This document shows, piece after piece, positions 25,311 through 35,000 of a stretch of 41,305 nucleotides of DNA (the stretch's first letter is position 1; every line of letters begins with the position of its first letter). The stretch spans positions 1-41,305 of the forward strand of contig CAITEC010000032.1 in NCBI GenBank assembly GCA_903891325.1, read 5' to 3'. The position numbers were made by a program, and so were the translations under genes. Under the pieces are notes generated by a model. That model had not been told where the DNA came from. It saw only the letters and a list, made by a program, of their open reading frames with translations, and did no database searches. Source of the stretch: an uncultured Opitutaceae bacterium. GTDB lineage: Bacteria > Verrucomicrobiota > Verrucomicrobiia > Opitutales > Opitutaceae.

Positions 25311-27665
25311 ATGTCCGTCCGCAACCAGCTCAAGCTTCTCGCCGGCGGGCTCGGCCGCCGCCGCCCGCCCGTGAACACGGCCGCGCATTCGGCGTTTCGG
25401 GACTTCCTGGACCAGAGCCGGGTGACCGCCGCCCTGATCTTCGTGGTCACCGTGGTCGCGATCGTGCTGATCAGCTCAGCGGGGATGACCACGATCAACC
25501 TGCCCGCGCTCCCCGACCAGATCGCGCCGGTCCGCGTCGTCTCGCGCGCCTCCTTCTCCTACGTGAGCGAGGAGAAGACCCGCCAGCTCCGCGACCAGCT
25601 CGTCGACCGCACGCCGCCGGTCTACCGCCTCGAGTTCGCGCCGCTCCAGCAGTTTGAGGCGTCGACGCGCACCCTCCTTGCGAGGCTGGCGGCCTTTGAG
25701 GCCTCCCACCCGGCCGGCGCCCCCGAGTTCACCAGCCGCCGCGACGCACTGGTCGCCCTGGCCGACGACTTCAACGGCGCCCAGCCCTTCCGCGTGGCCC
25801 CCGAGGACCTCGAGGCGATCCTCGCGGCCGGCGACGCCAAGGCCCGGGAGGCGCTCTTTGACAACGGCCTTGCCGCGCTCCGCGAGATCTACAACGAGGG
25901 GGTTCACGACGCCTCGTTTTCGGGCGCGGGCGGGGACAGCATGACGCTCTTCCGGATCGCGCGCCCCAACGGCGACGTCACCCAGCGGCCGGTCGAGTCG
26001 ATGGAGGACGCGCTCACCTTCCTGCGGGTCAGCATGGCGACCGACGGCGTCGCCCCGGCCGCCGCCCACGCGCTGTTTCGCTTCTTCCGGAGCGGGGTCT
26101 CGCCGAACCTCGTATTTGACGGGGCCGCCACCCGCGCCCGCGTGACCGAGGCGCAGCGCGCCGTGAAGCCCGTCACCGTGAACGTCTCCAGCGGGGAAAT
26201 CATCGTCGAGGCCGGCGAGCGGGTGACGCCCGAGCAGTACGAGATGCTCATCCGCCACCAGGAGTACCTCAGCGGGCACGGGGAGGTCGGCGTGATCGGC
26301 AGCCTGCTGGTCTTCGGCCACGTCCTCCTCGTGCTGGCCATGGTGCTCGCGTCCCTGCTTTACATCCGCCTTGAGGACCCCGAGACGCTCCGCAGCAACC
26401 TGCGGCTCGGGCTGCTCGCGCTCGTGGTCATCATCAACCTGGGGCTGGTCCGGGTCGTCTATTCGCTGGGCGGCGCGGACTTCTTCGTCCGGGACGGATC
26501 CTGGGCCTCGACGCTGCCCTACGTCGCGCCGACCGCCTTCGCGCCGCTGATTGTCGCCATCCTGATCGACGCCGGGTCGGCGATCTTCATGGCCCTGCTC
26601 ATCTCGATTTTCACGGGCGTGATCTACGGGAACCGGCTGGACCTTCTCGTCCTCACCTTCCTCGCCTCAATGGTTGCCATCTTCCTGTGCCGCGACGCGC
26701 GGCGCCGGAGCCTGGTCGTCCGGGCGGCCGGGGGCGGGGGCCTGACCGTCGCCGCCTTTGCCGCCCTGATCGCCTTCGCCAACCAGACCCCGCTGGAGAC
26801 GCTGGCCCGGGAGATGGTGGCCGGGCTGATCACCGGGCTGATCACCGGGGTCGCCGTCGTCGGGCTCCTTCCGGTCCTCGAGTCGGTGTTCAAGCGGACA
26901 ACCGACATCACGCTGCTCGAGCTGACCGACTACAACCATCCCCTCCTGCGCCGCATGCAGCTTGAGGCCCCGGGGACCTACCACCACTCGCTGATCGTCG
27001 CCCAGCTCTCGGAAAACGCCTGCAACGCGATCGGCGCCAATCCCCTCCAGGCGCGGGTCTGCGCCCTGTTTCACGACATCGGCAAGACCGTCAACCCCGG
27101 CTTCTTCACGGAGAACCAGCGCAACCGCCTCAACCCCCACGACGAGATGGAGCCGGCCGCCTCCGCGCGGATCATCCGCCAGCACGTTTTCGACGGCGTG
27201 GAACTGGGGATCCGGCACAACCTGCCCCGGGCGGTGATCGACGTGATCCGGCAGCACCACGGGACGACGCTGATGCGGTACTTTCACCAAAGGGCGCTCG
27301 CCCGCGCGGCGGCCGGGACTGAGGTCGCCGATGCGGCCTACCGCTACGAGGGCCCCAAGCCCCAGTTCAGGGAGAGCGCCGTCGTGTCGCTGGCCGACGC
27401 CACCGAGGCGGCGACCCGCTCGCTGCGCTCGGCGACCGCCGAGCAGCTCGGCGAGCTGATCGACGGGATTGTCGGCGCCCGGACCTCCGAGGGGGAGCTG
27501 AACGAGGCGCCTGTGACCCTTGAGGACATCGCCAAGATCAAGAACAGTTTCATTTTCACCCTGCTGAACATGCTCCATGGGCGGGTCTCCTACGGACCGG
27601 TGGCCAAGGGGGGCGGGGGCTCGGACGGGGGCGAGGCGGCCCCGGCGCGCAAGGTCGAGCCGTGA
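25311..27665 (+). CDS. PgpH-like 7TM-HD cyclic-di-AMP phosphodiesterase
   Basis: This is a 784-residue membrane protein. One N-terminal membrane segment (about 38-60) is followed by a large extracytoplasmic 7TMR-HDED domain (about 65-320). About seven membrane segments come next (about 325-535), and a cytoplasmic HD domain ends it (about 550-720). The HD motif has YHHSLIVAQ, the metal pair His588-Asp589 in LFHDIGK, NPHDEM, and RQHHGTT. This architecture matches PgpH, shown in Listeria to degrade c-di-AMP. Substrate is inferred from architecture only. It starts 3 nt after phoH, and its stop overlaps the ybeY start by 4 nt, so the three genes are translated together. Confidence 0.88.
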   Translation: MSVRNQLKLLAGGLGRRRPPVNTAAHSAFRDFLDQSRVTAALIFVVTVVAIVLISSAGMTTINLPALPDQIAPVRVVSRASFSYVSEEKTRQLRDQLVDRTPPVYRLEFAPLQQFEASTRTLLARLAAFEASHPAGAPEFTSRRDALVALADDFNGAQPFRVAPEDLEAILAAGDAKAREALFDNGLAALREIYNEGVHDASFSGAGGDSMTLFRIARPNGDVTQRPVESMEDALTFLRVSMATDGVAPAAAHALFRFFRSGVSPNLVFDGAATRARVTEAQRAVKPVTVNVSSGEIIVEAGERVTPEQYEMLIRHQEYLSGHGEVGVIGSLLVFGHVLLVLAMVLASLLYIRLEDPETLRSNLRLGLLALVVIINLGLVRVVYSLGGADFFVRDGSWASTLPYVAPTAFAPLIVAILIDAGSAIFMALLISIFTGVIYGNRLDLLVLTFLASMVAIFLCRDARRRSLVVRAAGGGGLTVAAFAALIAFANQTPLETLAREMVAGLITGLITGVAVVGLLPVLESVFKRTTDITLLELTDYNHPLLRRMQLEAPGTYHHSLIVAQLSENACNAIGANPLQARVCALFHDIGKTVNPGFFTENQRNRLNPHDEMEPAASARIIRQHVFDGVELGIRHNLPRAVIDVIRQHHGTTLMRYFHQRALARAAAGTEVADAAYRYEGPKPQFRESAVVSLADATEAATRSLRSATAEQLGELIDGIVGARTSEGELNEAPVTLEDIAKIKNSFIFTLLNMLHGRVSYGPVAKGGGGSDGGEAAPARKVEP

Positions 27666-28198
27666 GCGGAACGGCGTCCACCGGGCCGGGGCGGCGCGTC
27701 GAGGTGTCCAACCGGCATCCCTCGCTGCGGATCGACCGCCGGGGAATCGCGCGCGCAGTCCGCGTGCTGGACGCCAACCACGCGGCGCTGGCGACCCGCC
27801 GCTCGGGCATGGAAAACGCCCACGACCTCTCCCTCGCATTCCTCACGGACGGCGAGCTCGCGCTGCTCCACGGCCGGTTCCTGGCCGATCCCTCGGAGAC
27901 GGACGTCATCACCTTCGAGGGGCGGCCCTCGCTCGGGGTCGCCGGGGAGATCTGCGTGTCGGCGGACGCAGCCGCCCGCTACGCCGGCGCCCGCGGCGCG
28001 GACCTCTCGGGCGAACTCACCCTGTACCTGGTCCACGGCTGGCTGCACCTTGCCGGCCACGACGACCGCGCCCCGGCGGCCCGGCGGGCGATGCGCGGCG
28101 CGGAGGCCCGGGCCCTCGCCCTCCTCCGGGCTGCCGGCGCCCTGCCGCGGTTCACGGGGGCCAAGAAAACCCGTGCCAGAAGGCCGGTTCGCGGATAG
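27662..28198 (+). CDS. ybeY: Endoribonuclease YbeY (rRNA maturation factor)
   Basis: This is a 178-residue zinc-dependent RNase that matures 16S rRNA 3' ends and takes part in ribosome quality control. The metal motif reads HGWLHLAGHDD, giving His125 and His129 as ligands. The third ligand position, ten residues after the first, is Asp135 rather than the His of Escherichia coli. As far as I recall, Bacteroidota homologues also use Asp there. Upstream it has DVITFE and AGEICVSADAA, both conserved. The GTG start at 27662 overlaps the previous stop (GTGA). The N-terminus has about 15 extra residues, and the C-terminus is basic. Confidence 0.9.
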   Translation: MSGTASTGPGRRVEVSNRHPSLRIDRRGIARAVRVLDANHAALATRRSGMENAHDLSLAFLTDGELALLHGRFLADPSETDVITFEGRPSLGVAGEICVSADAAARYAGARGADLSGELTLYLVHGWLHLAGHDDRAPAARRAMRGAEARALALLRAAGALPRFTGAKKTRARRPVRG

Positions 28199-28207
28199 CT
28201 TTGTTCC

Positions 28208-28876
28208 ATGGCCCGCCAAAACGACTCCCGCCTCGCCAGCCTTCGCGATGCCTTTTTCTCGGGCGTCCTGCTCCTGACCCCGCTGGTCGTCAGCCTCTGG
28301 GCGTTCACCCGCTTCATCGAGCTGGTCGGCGGCAACTTCCGGCCCATCTTCTTCGCCTACCTGCCCCAGCGCTTCCGGGAGCAGCCCAGCGTGGTCGTCC
28401 TGCTGGATACCCTCTCGACGTGCATCGTGATCGTGCTGGTCACGCTCCTGGGCTACGTCTCGCGGGCCGTCTTCGGGAGATTCTTCGTCAGGGTGGCCGA
28501 GCGCTTCATGCGGGGCATCCCGGGCGTCGGGGCCGTCTACAATTCCGTGAAGCAGATCGTGGACACCTTCGGCGCCCAGAAGCACCAGCTCTTCACCAAG
28601 GTCGTGCTGGTGGAGTTTCCCCGAAAGGGAGTCTGGGCGGTCGCCTTCCTGACCAACAAGGCCCAGAGCGAGGCCCAGGCGAAGATCGGCAAGGGGGTAT
28701 TCTGGACCGTGTTCGTTCCCACGACGCCCAACCCGACCGGGGGCTACCTTCTCCTGCTCCCGCCCGACGAGATCGTTCCCCTCGATATGTCCGTCGGCGA
28801 GGGCATGAAAATGGTCATTTCCGGCGGCGCGGTGGTGCCGCCGTGGCCGGTGGCCGGGGCGCCGCCCGGCTCCTGA
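28208..28876 (+). CDS. DUF502 family membrane protein
   Basis: This is a 222-residue protein of the DUF502 family. There are two hydrophobic segments, about 15-38 (SGVLLLTPLVVSLWAFTRF) and about 65-90 (VLLDTLSTCIVIVLVTLLGYV). The conserved block follows: RFMRGIPGVGAVYNSVKQIVDTF, VEFPRKGVWAVAFLT, and VFVPTTPNPTGGYLLLLP. Function is unknown for the family. The soluble part is probably cytoplasmic. It starts 9 nt after ybeY and ends just before a long hairpin repeat. The C-terminal tail is rich in Pro, Gly and Ala, unlike the conserved core. Confidence 0.9.
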   Translation: MARQNDSRLASLRDAFFSGVLLLTPLVVSLWAFTRFIELVGGNFRPIFFAYLPQRFREQPSVVVLLDTLSTCIVIVLVTLLGYVSRAVFGRFFVRVAERFMRGIPGVGAVYNSVKQIVDTFGAQKHQLFTKVVLVEFPRKGVWAVAFLTNKAQSEAQAKIGKGVFWTVFVPTTPNPTGGYLLLLPPDEIVPLDMSVGEGMKMVISGGAVVPPWPVAGAPPGS

Positions 28877-28882
28877 CCTGAA

Positions 28883-28955
28883 GGTGGAGCGCGATCTCCG
28901 AGCGCGCTGAGCGACCAAAGTTCCAAACCAGCGTGCCCGGAGGTCCCGCTCCACC
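28883..28955. repeat. Long hairpin repeat (REP/MITE-like), copy 1
   Basis: A 26-bp arm at 28883-28908 begins GGTGGAGCGCGATCTCC. It is matched by its reverse complement at 28930-28955 with 22 of 26 positions paired and a 21-nt loop. The left arm is identical in all 26 positions to 41243-41268. The element occupies the DUF502-recO gap almost exactly. It creates false ORFs in reverse, which contain the string SEIALH. It may slow or end transcription between the two genes. Confidence 0.8.
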
Positions 28956-28983
28956 CTCAAACCGACCCGCCGTCCAACGCAAG

Positions 28984-29601
28984 ATGCCCGCCCAATCCAT
29001 CCACACCGAGGGTTTCGTCCTCACGCGGCGGCCGGCGGCCGACCCCTTCCAGTCCTGCATCCTGTTCTCGGGCGAACTGGGCTCCCTCCACGTCCTCCAG
29101 CGGCTTCCCAAGAAACCGGCGAGCACCCGGGTCCAGCTCGACCTCTTCGACGAGGTCGCCGTCGACCTGGACAGCTCGAACCAGGGTCGGACCTGGTTTG
29201 TCCGCGAGGCCCGGCTCATCGCGCGGGCCACGGATATCGGCCGGACCTACGAGTCCCTCAAGGCCGCCTCGGCGTTCACCGCGATGATCGCCCGCAACCC
29301 GGTCGCACCGGAAAGCCGGGCGCCGGTCGCCGACCTGCTGCGGACCGCGATCGCCGCGTTCTCGACCTCGACCCGGCCCGACGTCGTGGCCTTCAAGTGC
29401 CTCTACCTCTTCGCCCGCGACGAGGGGCACCCGGTCAAGCAGCAGTGGCTCCCGATGCTGGGCGCCGCCGACCTGGAAACCGCCGTTCTCCTGCTCAAGC
29501 GTCCGCTCGCCCAGCAGACCACCGACCCGGAGCCGGTCGCGCGGCTCCAACGCTCGCTCGAGGAGTACCTCTCCGGCAACACCGAGCTGCAGCCAACCTG
29601 A
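28984..29601 (+). CDS. recO: DNA repair protein RecO (RecO-like)
   Basis: This is a 205-residue protein whose first 75 residues fit the RecO OB-fold (HTEGFVLTRRPAADPFQSCILFSGELGSLHVLQRL). A helical region (about 100-200) follows and lacks the four-Cys zinc site seen in many RecO proteins. RecO helps load RecA onto SSB-coated single strands. It is shorter than the Escherichia coli protein (242). The frame is open upstream to a GTG at 28933 inside the hairpin repeat, and the ATG at 28984 is preferred. A nuclease-helicase gene begins 4 nt after its stop, implying a shared repair function. Sequence similarity to RecO is modest, so a distant RecO family member is the safe call. Confidence 0.72.
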   Translation: MPAQSIHTEGFVLTRRPAADPFQSCILFSGELGSLHVLQRLPKKPASTRVQLDLFDEVAVDLDSSNQGRTWFVREARLIARATDIGRTYESLKAASAFTAMIARNPVAPESRAPVADLLRTAIAAFSTSTRPDVVAFKCLYLFARDEGHPVKQQWLPMLGAADLETAVLLLKRPLAQQTTDPEPVARLQRSLEEYLSGNTELQPT

Positions 29602-29605
29602 GCCG

Positions 29606-32083
29606 ATGGACGTCGACCTGGACAAGCGCACGGCGCGCATGGCGGTGGGCGACTTCGCGGGGTTCTCCACGGGGCCCCGGGAAGGCGGCGATGGCGCGGC
29701 GGGCCTCTGGCGCGCGCAGCTGGGAACGCACTGGCACCGCGAGCTCCGGGCCCGGGCGAGCGCGGACCACCCCGGCGCGGAATTCGAGCGCGCGGTCGAG
29801 GGCTGCGTCGCCCACCGGGGATGGAAGCTGACGCTGAACGGCCGCGTGGACCAGGTGATTCCCGGCGCGGGCCGCCTGGTGCTGCGCGAGATCAAGTCGG
29901 TCACCCGCGAACTTCCCGGGGAGGAGTCCGCGCTCCGCGCGGAATATCCGGGGTATTTCATCCAGCTGGCCGCCTACGCCGCGCTCCTGCGCGCCGCCGG
30001 GCCGGTCGCCCCCGAACCGGAGCTGCTATTTGTCGAGGCGGGATCCGGCCTCCTGCAGCGCGTCGCCCTCACCGCCGAGGACGACGCCCTCTTCCACGCC
30101 CAGCTCTGCCGCGTGGTGGAATTCCTCGAGCTGCGGCTCCGCGCCCGCGACCGGCTCAGGAACCTGGACTTCACCCCGCCCTTCGCGAGCCTGCGTCCCG
30201 GCCAGGGAACGATCGCCGCGGAGCTCGAGGCGGCCACCCGCGCCCGCCAGGCCGCGATTCTCCTGGAGGCGCCGACCGGATTCGGCAAGACCGGCGTCCT
30301 GCTCGAGTTTGCCCTGGGCCGGATGCGCGCCGGCGACTTCGAGCGGACGATCTACGTCACGGGCAAGTCCACCGGCCAGATCCAGGTCCTCCAGACGCTG
30401 GCCTCCATGACCCGCCCCGGTGGCGGGCTGGCGGCGTGGCAGGTGCGCCCGAAGGCCGAGCACTGCGTCAACCACGCCTTTCACTGCGTCCGCGACGGGT
30501 GCGCCTACCTGGATGGCGCCGCGTCCCGCTGGCAGCGCAGCGGGCTGTCCCGCTTTTACCTCTTCGAGGGCCAGGCCCGCGATATCGGGACGCTTCGGGC
30601 GGCGGGCCAGGAGGCGGGAATCTGCCCCTATGAGATCACGCGCGCCGCGCTCGCCTTCAACGACCTGTGGGTCGGCGACTACAACTACGTCTTCTCCCCC
30701 TCCAGCCGCAGCCTGTTTTTCGACCAGCCCGGCTTCGACCCGGCCCGCACCCTGCTGATCGTCGACGAGGCCCACAACCTCGCCTCCCGGGTCGCCGACG
30801 CATTTTCGCACTCCTTTTCCGCAGGCGACGCGATCATCGCCCGGCAGGCCCTGGACGCGGCCCGGATTTCAGCACACTTCGCGATGGCCTGGGACGAGTG
30901 GGCCCGGTTCCTGGGCGCTCTCGAGCCATCCGGTGCGCTCGACCCCGGGACCGAGGAGGAGGCCCGGCGCCACCTCGGGCGCCTGGCGGGCCTGCTCGCG
31001 GGGACGCCCGTCGACCACGCGTCCCTCGGCGCGCCGATCTCCGACGCCCTCTGGAGGATAGCGGCGTTTGGCGATCGCGCGGACGGGGACGAACTTCCCA
31101 GCCTCTGGTGGTGCCCGCGCCCCGGGGAACTGGCGATCACCTGCCTCGATGCCGCGGACTCGATCGGCGCCGCGCTCGGGGAATTCGGGGGGGTCGTCCT
31201 GGCGACCGCCACCCCCGGCCCCGTCGGGGCCTTTGCGGAGGCCCTCGGGCTCCGGCGCCCCCCGGCCGAGGTTCCGGCTCCCGCCGCGGTGATCGGCGGC
31301 GACCGGCTGGGTGCGCTGACCAAGCGCGAAACCCGGAAGCTTTCGCCCCACATCACGAGCGGGACCGCCCTCCTGAAGGCCGCCGAGGCCCGCGCGGAAA
31401 CCCCGCTCTGCCATGTCCGGGCGTCCACTCCGTGGCGCCAGGGGGCCTACGACGTCGCCTGCGACCTTCGCGTGGACACCTCCTACCGGGAACGCCACAA
31501 CCACTACGCGGGCACCGCCGCCACGGTCGAGGCGCTCAGCCGCGCGAAGGCCGGCACGGCGGTCTTCTTCTCAAGCTACGCGTACGCCGACGCCATCATC
31601 CGCGAGCTCGCGATTTCCCATCCCCGCTTCAAGGCCTCCCTGCAGCCCCGGCTGTCCGGTCTCGCCGAGCAGGCGGCCTGGATTTCCGATTCGCTCGCGT
31701 CAGCGGACGCGCTTTTCCTCGTCCTTGGTTCCGGCTTCGCCGAGAGCATCGACCTGCTCGGGGGCCGGATCACCCGGGCCATGGTCGTCGGCCCCGCGCT
31801 GCCCGAGGTGAACGCCGTCCAGCGGGCGCGCCTTGGGATGCGCCCCGGGGACGGGCACGAGGCGGCGTTTCGCCGGGTGTACCAGATTCCCGGAATGCAG
31901 AAGGTCAACCAGGCGCTCGGCCGGCTGGTCCGCGCCCCGGGCCAGCACGCCAAGGTGCTGCTGCACTGCCGGCGCTTTGCAGAGCCCTCGTACGCGGAAC
32001 TTCTTGCCCAGGATTTCCGTTCGTCCCAGTCAATAGCCACGGACACCCACCTTGAGGCGTGGCTCGCCGACGCCATCCCATGA
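29606..32083 (+). CDS. PD-(D/E)XK nuclease fused to XPD/DinG-like Fe-S helicase
   Basis: This is an 825-residue DNA-processing protein with two parts. Residues about 35-130 look like a RecB/Cas4-type nuclease: HWHREL near 42-47, Asp82 in LNGRVDQV, Glu95-x-Lys97 in LREIKS, and the Q-x3-Y pattern Gln120/Tyr124. The helicase follows: motif I EAPTGFGKT (221-229), four cysteines Cys287, Cys294, Cys299, Cys340 positioned like the XPD/DinG iron-sulfur cluster, DEAHN (387-391), and motif VI QALGRLVRAPGQH near 770. The order nuclease then Fe-S helicase suggests a 5'-flap or end-resection enzyme, but no activity can be read from sequence. It lies 4 nt after recO and overlaps the next gene by 4 nt. Confidence 0.85.
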   Translation: MDVDLDKRTARMAVGDFAGFSTGPREGGDGAAGLWRAQLGTHWHRELRARASADHPGAEFERAVEGCVAHRGWKLTLNGRVDQVIPGAGRLVLREIKSVTRELPGEESALRAEYPGYFIQLAAYAALLRAAGPVAPEPELLFVEAGSGLLQRVALTAEDDALFHAQLCRVVEFLELRLRARDRLRNLDFTPPFASLRPGQGTIAAELEAATRARQAAILLEAPTGFGKTGVLLEFALGRMRAGDFERTIYVTGKSTGQIQVLQTLASMTRPGGGLAAWQVRPKAEHCVNHAFHCVRDGCAYLDGAASRWQRSGLSRFYLFEGQARDIGTLRAAGQEAGICPYEITRAALAFNDLWVGDYNYVFSPSSRSLFFDQPGFDPARTLLIVDEAHNLASRVADAFSHSFSAGDAIIARQALDAARISAHFAMAWDEWARFLGALEPSGALDPGTEEEARRHLGRLAGLLAGTPVDHASLGAPISDALWRIAAFGDRADGDELPSLWWCPRPGELAITCLDAADSIGAALGEFGGVVLATATPGPVGAFAEALGLRRPPAEVPAPAAVIGGDRLGALTKRETRKLSPHITSGTALLKAAEARAETPLCHVRASTPWRQGAYDVACDLRVDTSYRERHNHYAGTAATVEALSRAKAGTAVFFSSYAYADAIIRELAISHPRFKASLQPRLSGLAEQAAWISDSLASADALFLVLGSGFAESIDLLGGRITRAMVVGPALPEVNAVQRARLGMRPGDGHEAAFRRVYQIPGMQKVNQALGRLVRAPGQHAKVLLHCRRFAEPSYAELLAQDFRSSQSIATDTHLEAWLADAIP

Positions 32084-35000
32084 CCCGACGCGCATTTGTC
32101 CTGGCTTCAATCGCCACCCTAATGCTGGCCGCGCTCCCCGGCCCGGCGCGCGCCTCGCAGCTGACGGCCGCGGACGTGGCCCGGGGCTACCGCGAGGGCT
32201 ACGTCCTGGCCAAGCCCCGGAAGGATCACCTCGCCACCGTGGACGCCGCGGAGACTGCCGAGGGAATGGTCGCCGAGCGGAAGTTCACGCGGATGGGGAA
32301 CCTGCGGAAACTCCGGCTGCGGGCCGGGGATACGGCCGCCGCCGCGCTCCGGCGGCTGGCCGCCACCGGCCGGTATGAATTCGTGGAGACGGACCGGATC
32401 CTGCACGCCAACGCGATGCCGGACGACCCGGACTTTTCCCAGCAGTGGGCCCTTTACAACACCGGCGGCAACGGGCCGGGCGGCGGGATCGCCGGGGCGG
32501 ATATTCACGCGCTGACTGCGTGGAACACCCGGACATCCGCTTCCTCGGTGATCGTCGCTGTGATCGACTCCGGCGTCCTGACGACCCACAGCGACATCGT
32601 CGCCAACCTCTGGATCAATCCGCTCGAGAATCTCGACGGTGCCGAGAACGGCTATACCGGCGACAAATACGGCATCAACACGGTGTCCTCCAACGGAATC
32701 CCGACCGACGACAGCGCCGACGGCCACGGCACGCACGTCAGCGGCATCCTCGGGGCGGTCGGGAACAACGACGACGACATCTCGGGCGTGGCCTGGCAGG
32801 TCCAGATCATGGCCCTGAAGTTCCTCAACTCGAGCGGCAGCGGGACAACCTCCGACGAAATCGAGTGCATCGACTTTGCGATCTCGCACGGGGCGAACCT
32901 GATCAACGCGAGCTTCGGAAGCTCCACATTTAGCCAGTCGGAATTCACCGCGATCCAGGAGGCCGGCAGCGCGGGGATCATCTTCGTCGCGGCGGCGGGA
33001 AACCTGTCCGAGGACAACGACCTGACCCTGAATTTTCCGGCGAGCTATCTGCTGGACAACGTCGTGTCGGTCGGCTGCTCCGACAATCGCGACGACGTCG
33101 CGTTCTTCTCGGCCTACGGGTCCGGGGTCGTGGACCTGTTTGCGCCCGGGTACGACATCCTGTCCCTCTCCAATGCCAGCAACACCGCGACGGAGATCCT
33201 CTCGGGCACCTCCATGTCCACGCCGATGGTGACCGGCTCGCTCGCCCTCCTGAAGGCCCAATTTCCCGGCGACAGCTACCGGCAGCTCATCAACCGGGTC
33301 CTGTCACACGTGGATCCTGGCCCCGATTTCGCATTTAAGGCCCAGTCCGGCGGGCGCCTGAATCTCGCCGCGGCGCTTGGATCCGCTCCAATGGACAACG
33401 CCCCGATGAATGACACGTTTGCCAGGCGGTGCCACCTCGCCGGCACCCAGGTGACGGCCCGGGCCGACAACTCCGGCGCGAGTATTGAGCTCGGCGAGCC
33501 GTTAATCGCCGGCACGACCGGCGGCCATTCGCTCTGGTGGGACTGGAAGGCCCCGGTCACCGGCAGCGTGGCGGTGACTACCAGCGCCGTTTCCGGGGGT
33601 TACTCCGTGAACAGCTCCTATCCCACCCTCGTCGGCGTTTACACCGGGTCCGCGCTGTCCTCGCTTTCCGCCGTCGCCGTCAGCGCCGCGGCGGGCAACG
33701 GCGCCAGCAACGTGACATTCACGGCCCAGGCGGGGACGACCTACGAGATCACCGTGGACGGCCAGAACGGAGCGACCGGCTTCACCCTCCTGCACATCAA
33801 TTACCTGAACGACGCCTTTGAGACGCCGGTCACGCTGACCGGGTCGAGCGTCGGGATCACGGCCACCAACGTGAACGCCTCCCGGGAGGCCGGCGAACCC
33901 CTGATCCAGAACAATCCGGGCGGGCACTCCGTATGGTACCAGTGGACAGCCCCCGCCTCGCGGCAGTACAGCATCACCGCGCTCAGCCCGGACTTCGACA
34001 CGCTGCTCGGCGTCTACACCGGCTCGTCGCTCACTTCGCTCACCACGGTCACCTCGTCGAAGGGCGCCTCCCTATCCTCCTCGGCCTCTGTTCCCGTCAG
34101 CGTGTGCAGTTGCACCTTCAGCGCCGCCGGGGGAACGACTTATTTCATTGCGATCGACGGCGGCGGCGACGCGGACACGCAGCTGAGCACCGGCCAGTTC
34201 ACGCTCTCGATCGCCGACGACTCCTGGCAGTACACGACGGGCGACGGGATCACCTGCTCGCCGGCGGTCGGGCCGGACGGAACGGTCTATGTCGGGGGCG
34301 ACGACGGCTACGTCTACGCCCTCACGCCGGGCGCCACATCCGGGACCCTGAAATGGAGGTACAGGACCGGCGGGGCGCTCGATTCCACGGCGGCGAGCGT
34401 CAGCGGCGACGGAACGAGCGTTTACGCCGTCTCGGCGGATGGCTACGTGTACGCGCTGGCGACGGCAAGCGGCGCCCTCGAGTGGCGCTACGGCGTGGCC
34501 TCCTCCCCGCCGGCCTGCGCGCCGACGCTCGCGGCCGACGGGACGATCTACGTCAGGGATTCGCTCAATACCTTGTACGCGCTCAACCCCGCGGGAACGG
34601 TCAAGTGGACCTGCCCGATCAGCGGCATTTCCTACGCGTCGCCGACCGTGGCCGCGGACGGGACGGTGTACATCGGCTCGGATAACGGCTTCTTCTACGC
34701 CGTGAACCCGGCCAGCGGCGCAATCAAGTGGAGCTTCAACGCCGGCGGGGCGATCTACACCGCCGCGGCGATCGACGGCGCGGGAAACGCCTATTTTGCC
34801 ACGCTCGCCGGCACTGTCTACGCCGTGAATCCCCTGGGAGTCCAGATCTGGTCCTACCTGGCCGGCAACAGCGTCACCTCCTCTCCGGCGCTGGGGGCCG
34901 GGGGAACCGTTTATTTCGGGTGCTACGACCACAATCTCTACGCCCTCGGCGCGGCCACCGGTGCCCTGCAGTGGACGTGCGCGCTCGGCGCGGAAGTGCG

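Noticed and set aside
28933-28983. Upstream GTG start for recO, adding 17 residues.
   Set aside because: The added residues are encoded by the hairpin repeat and have no resemblance to the RecO N-terminus.
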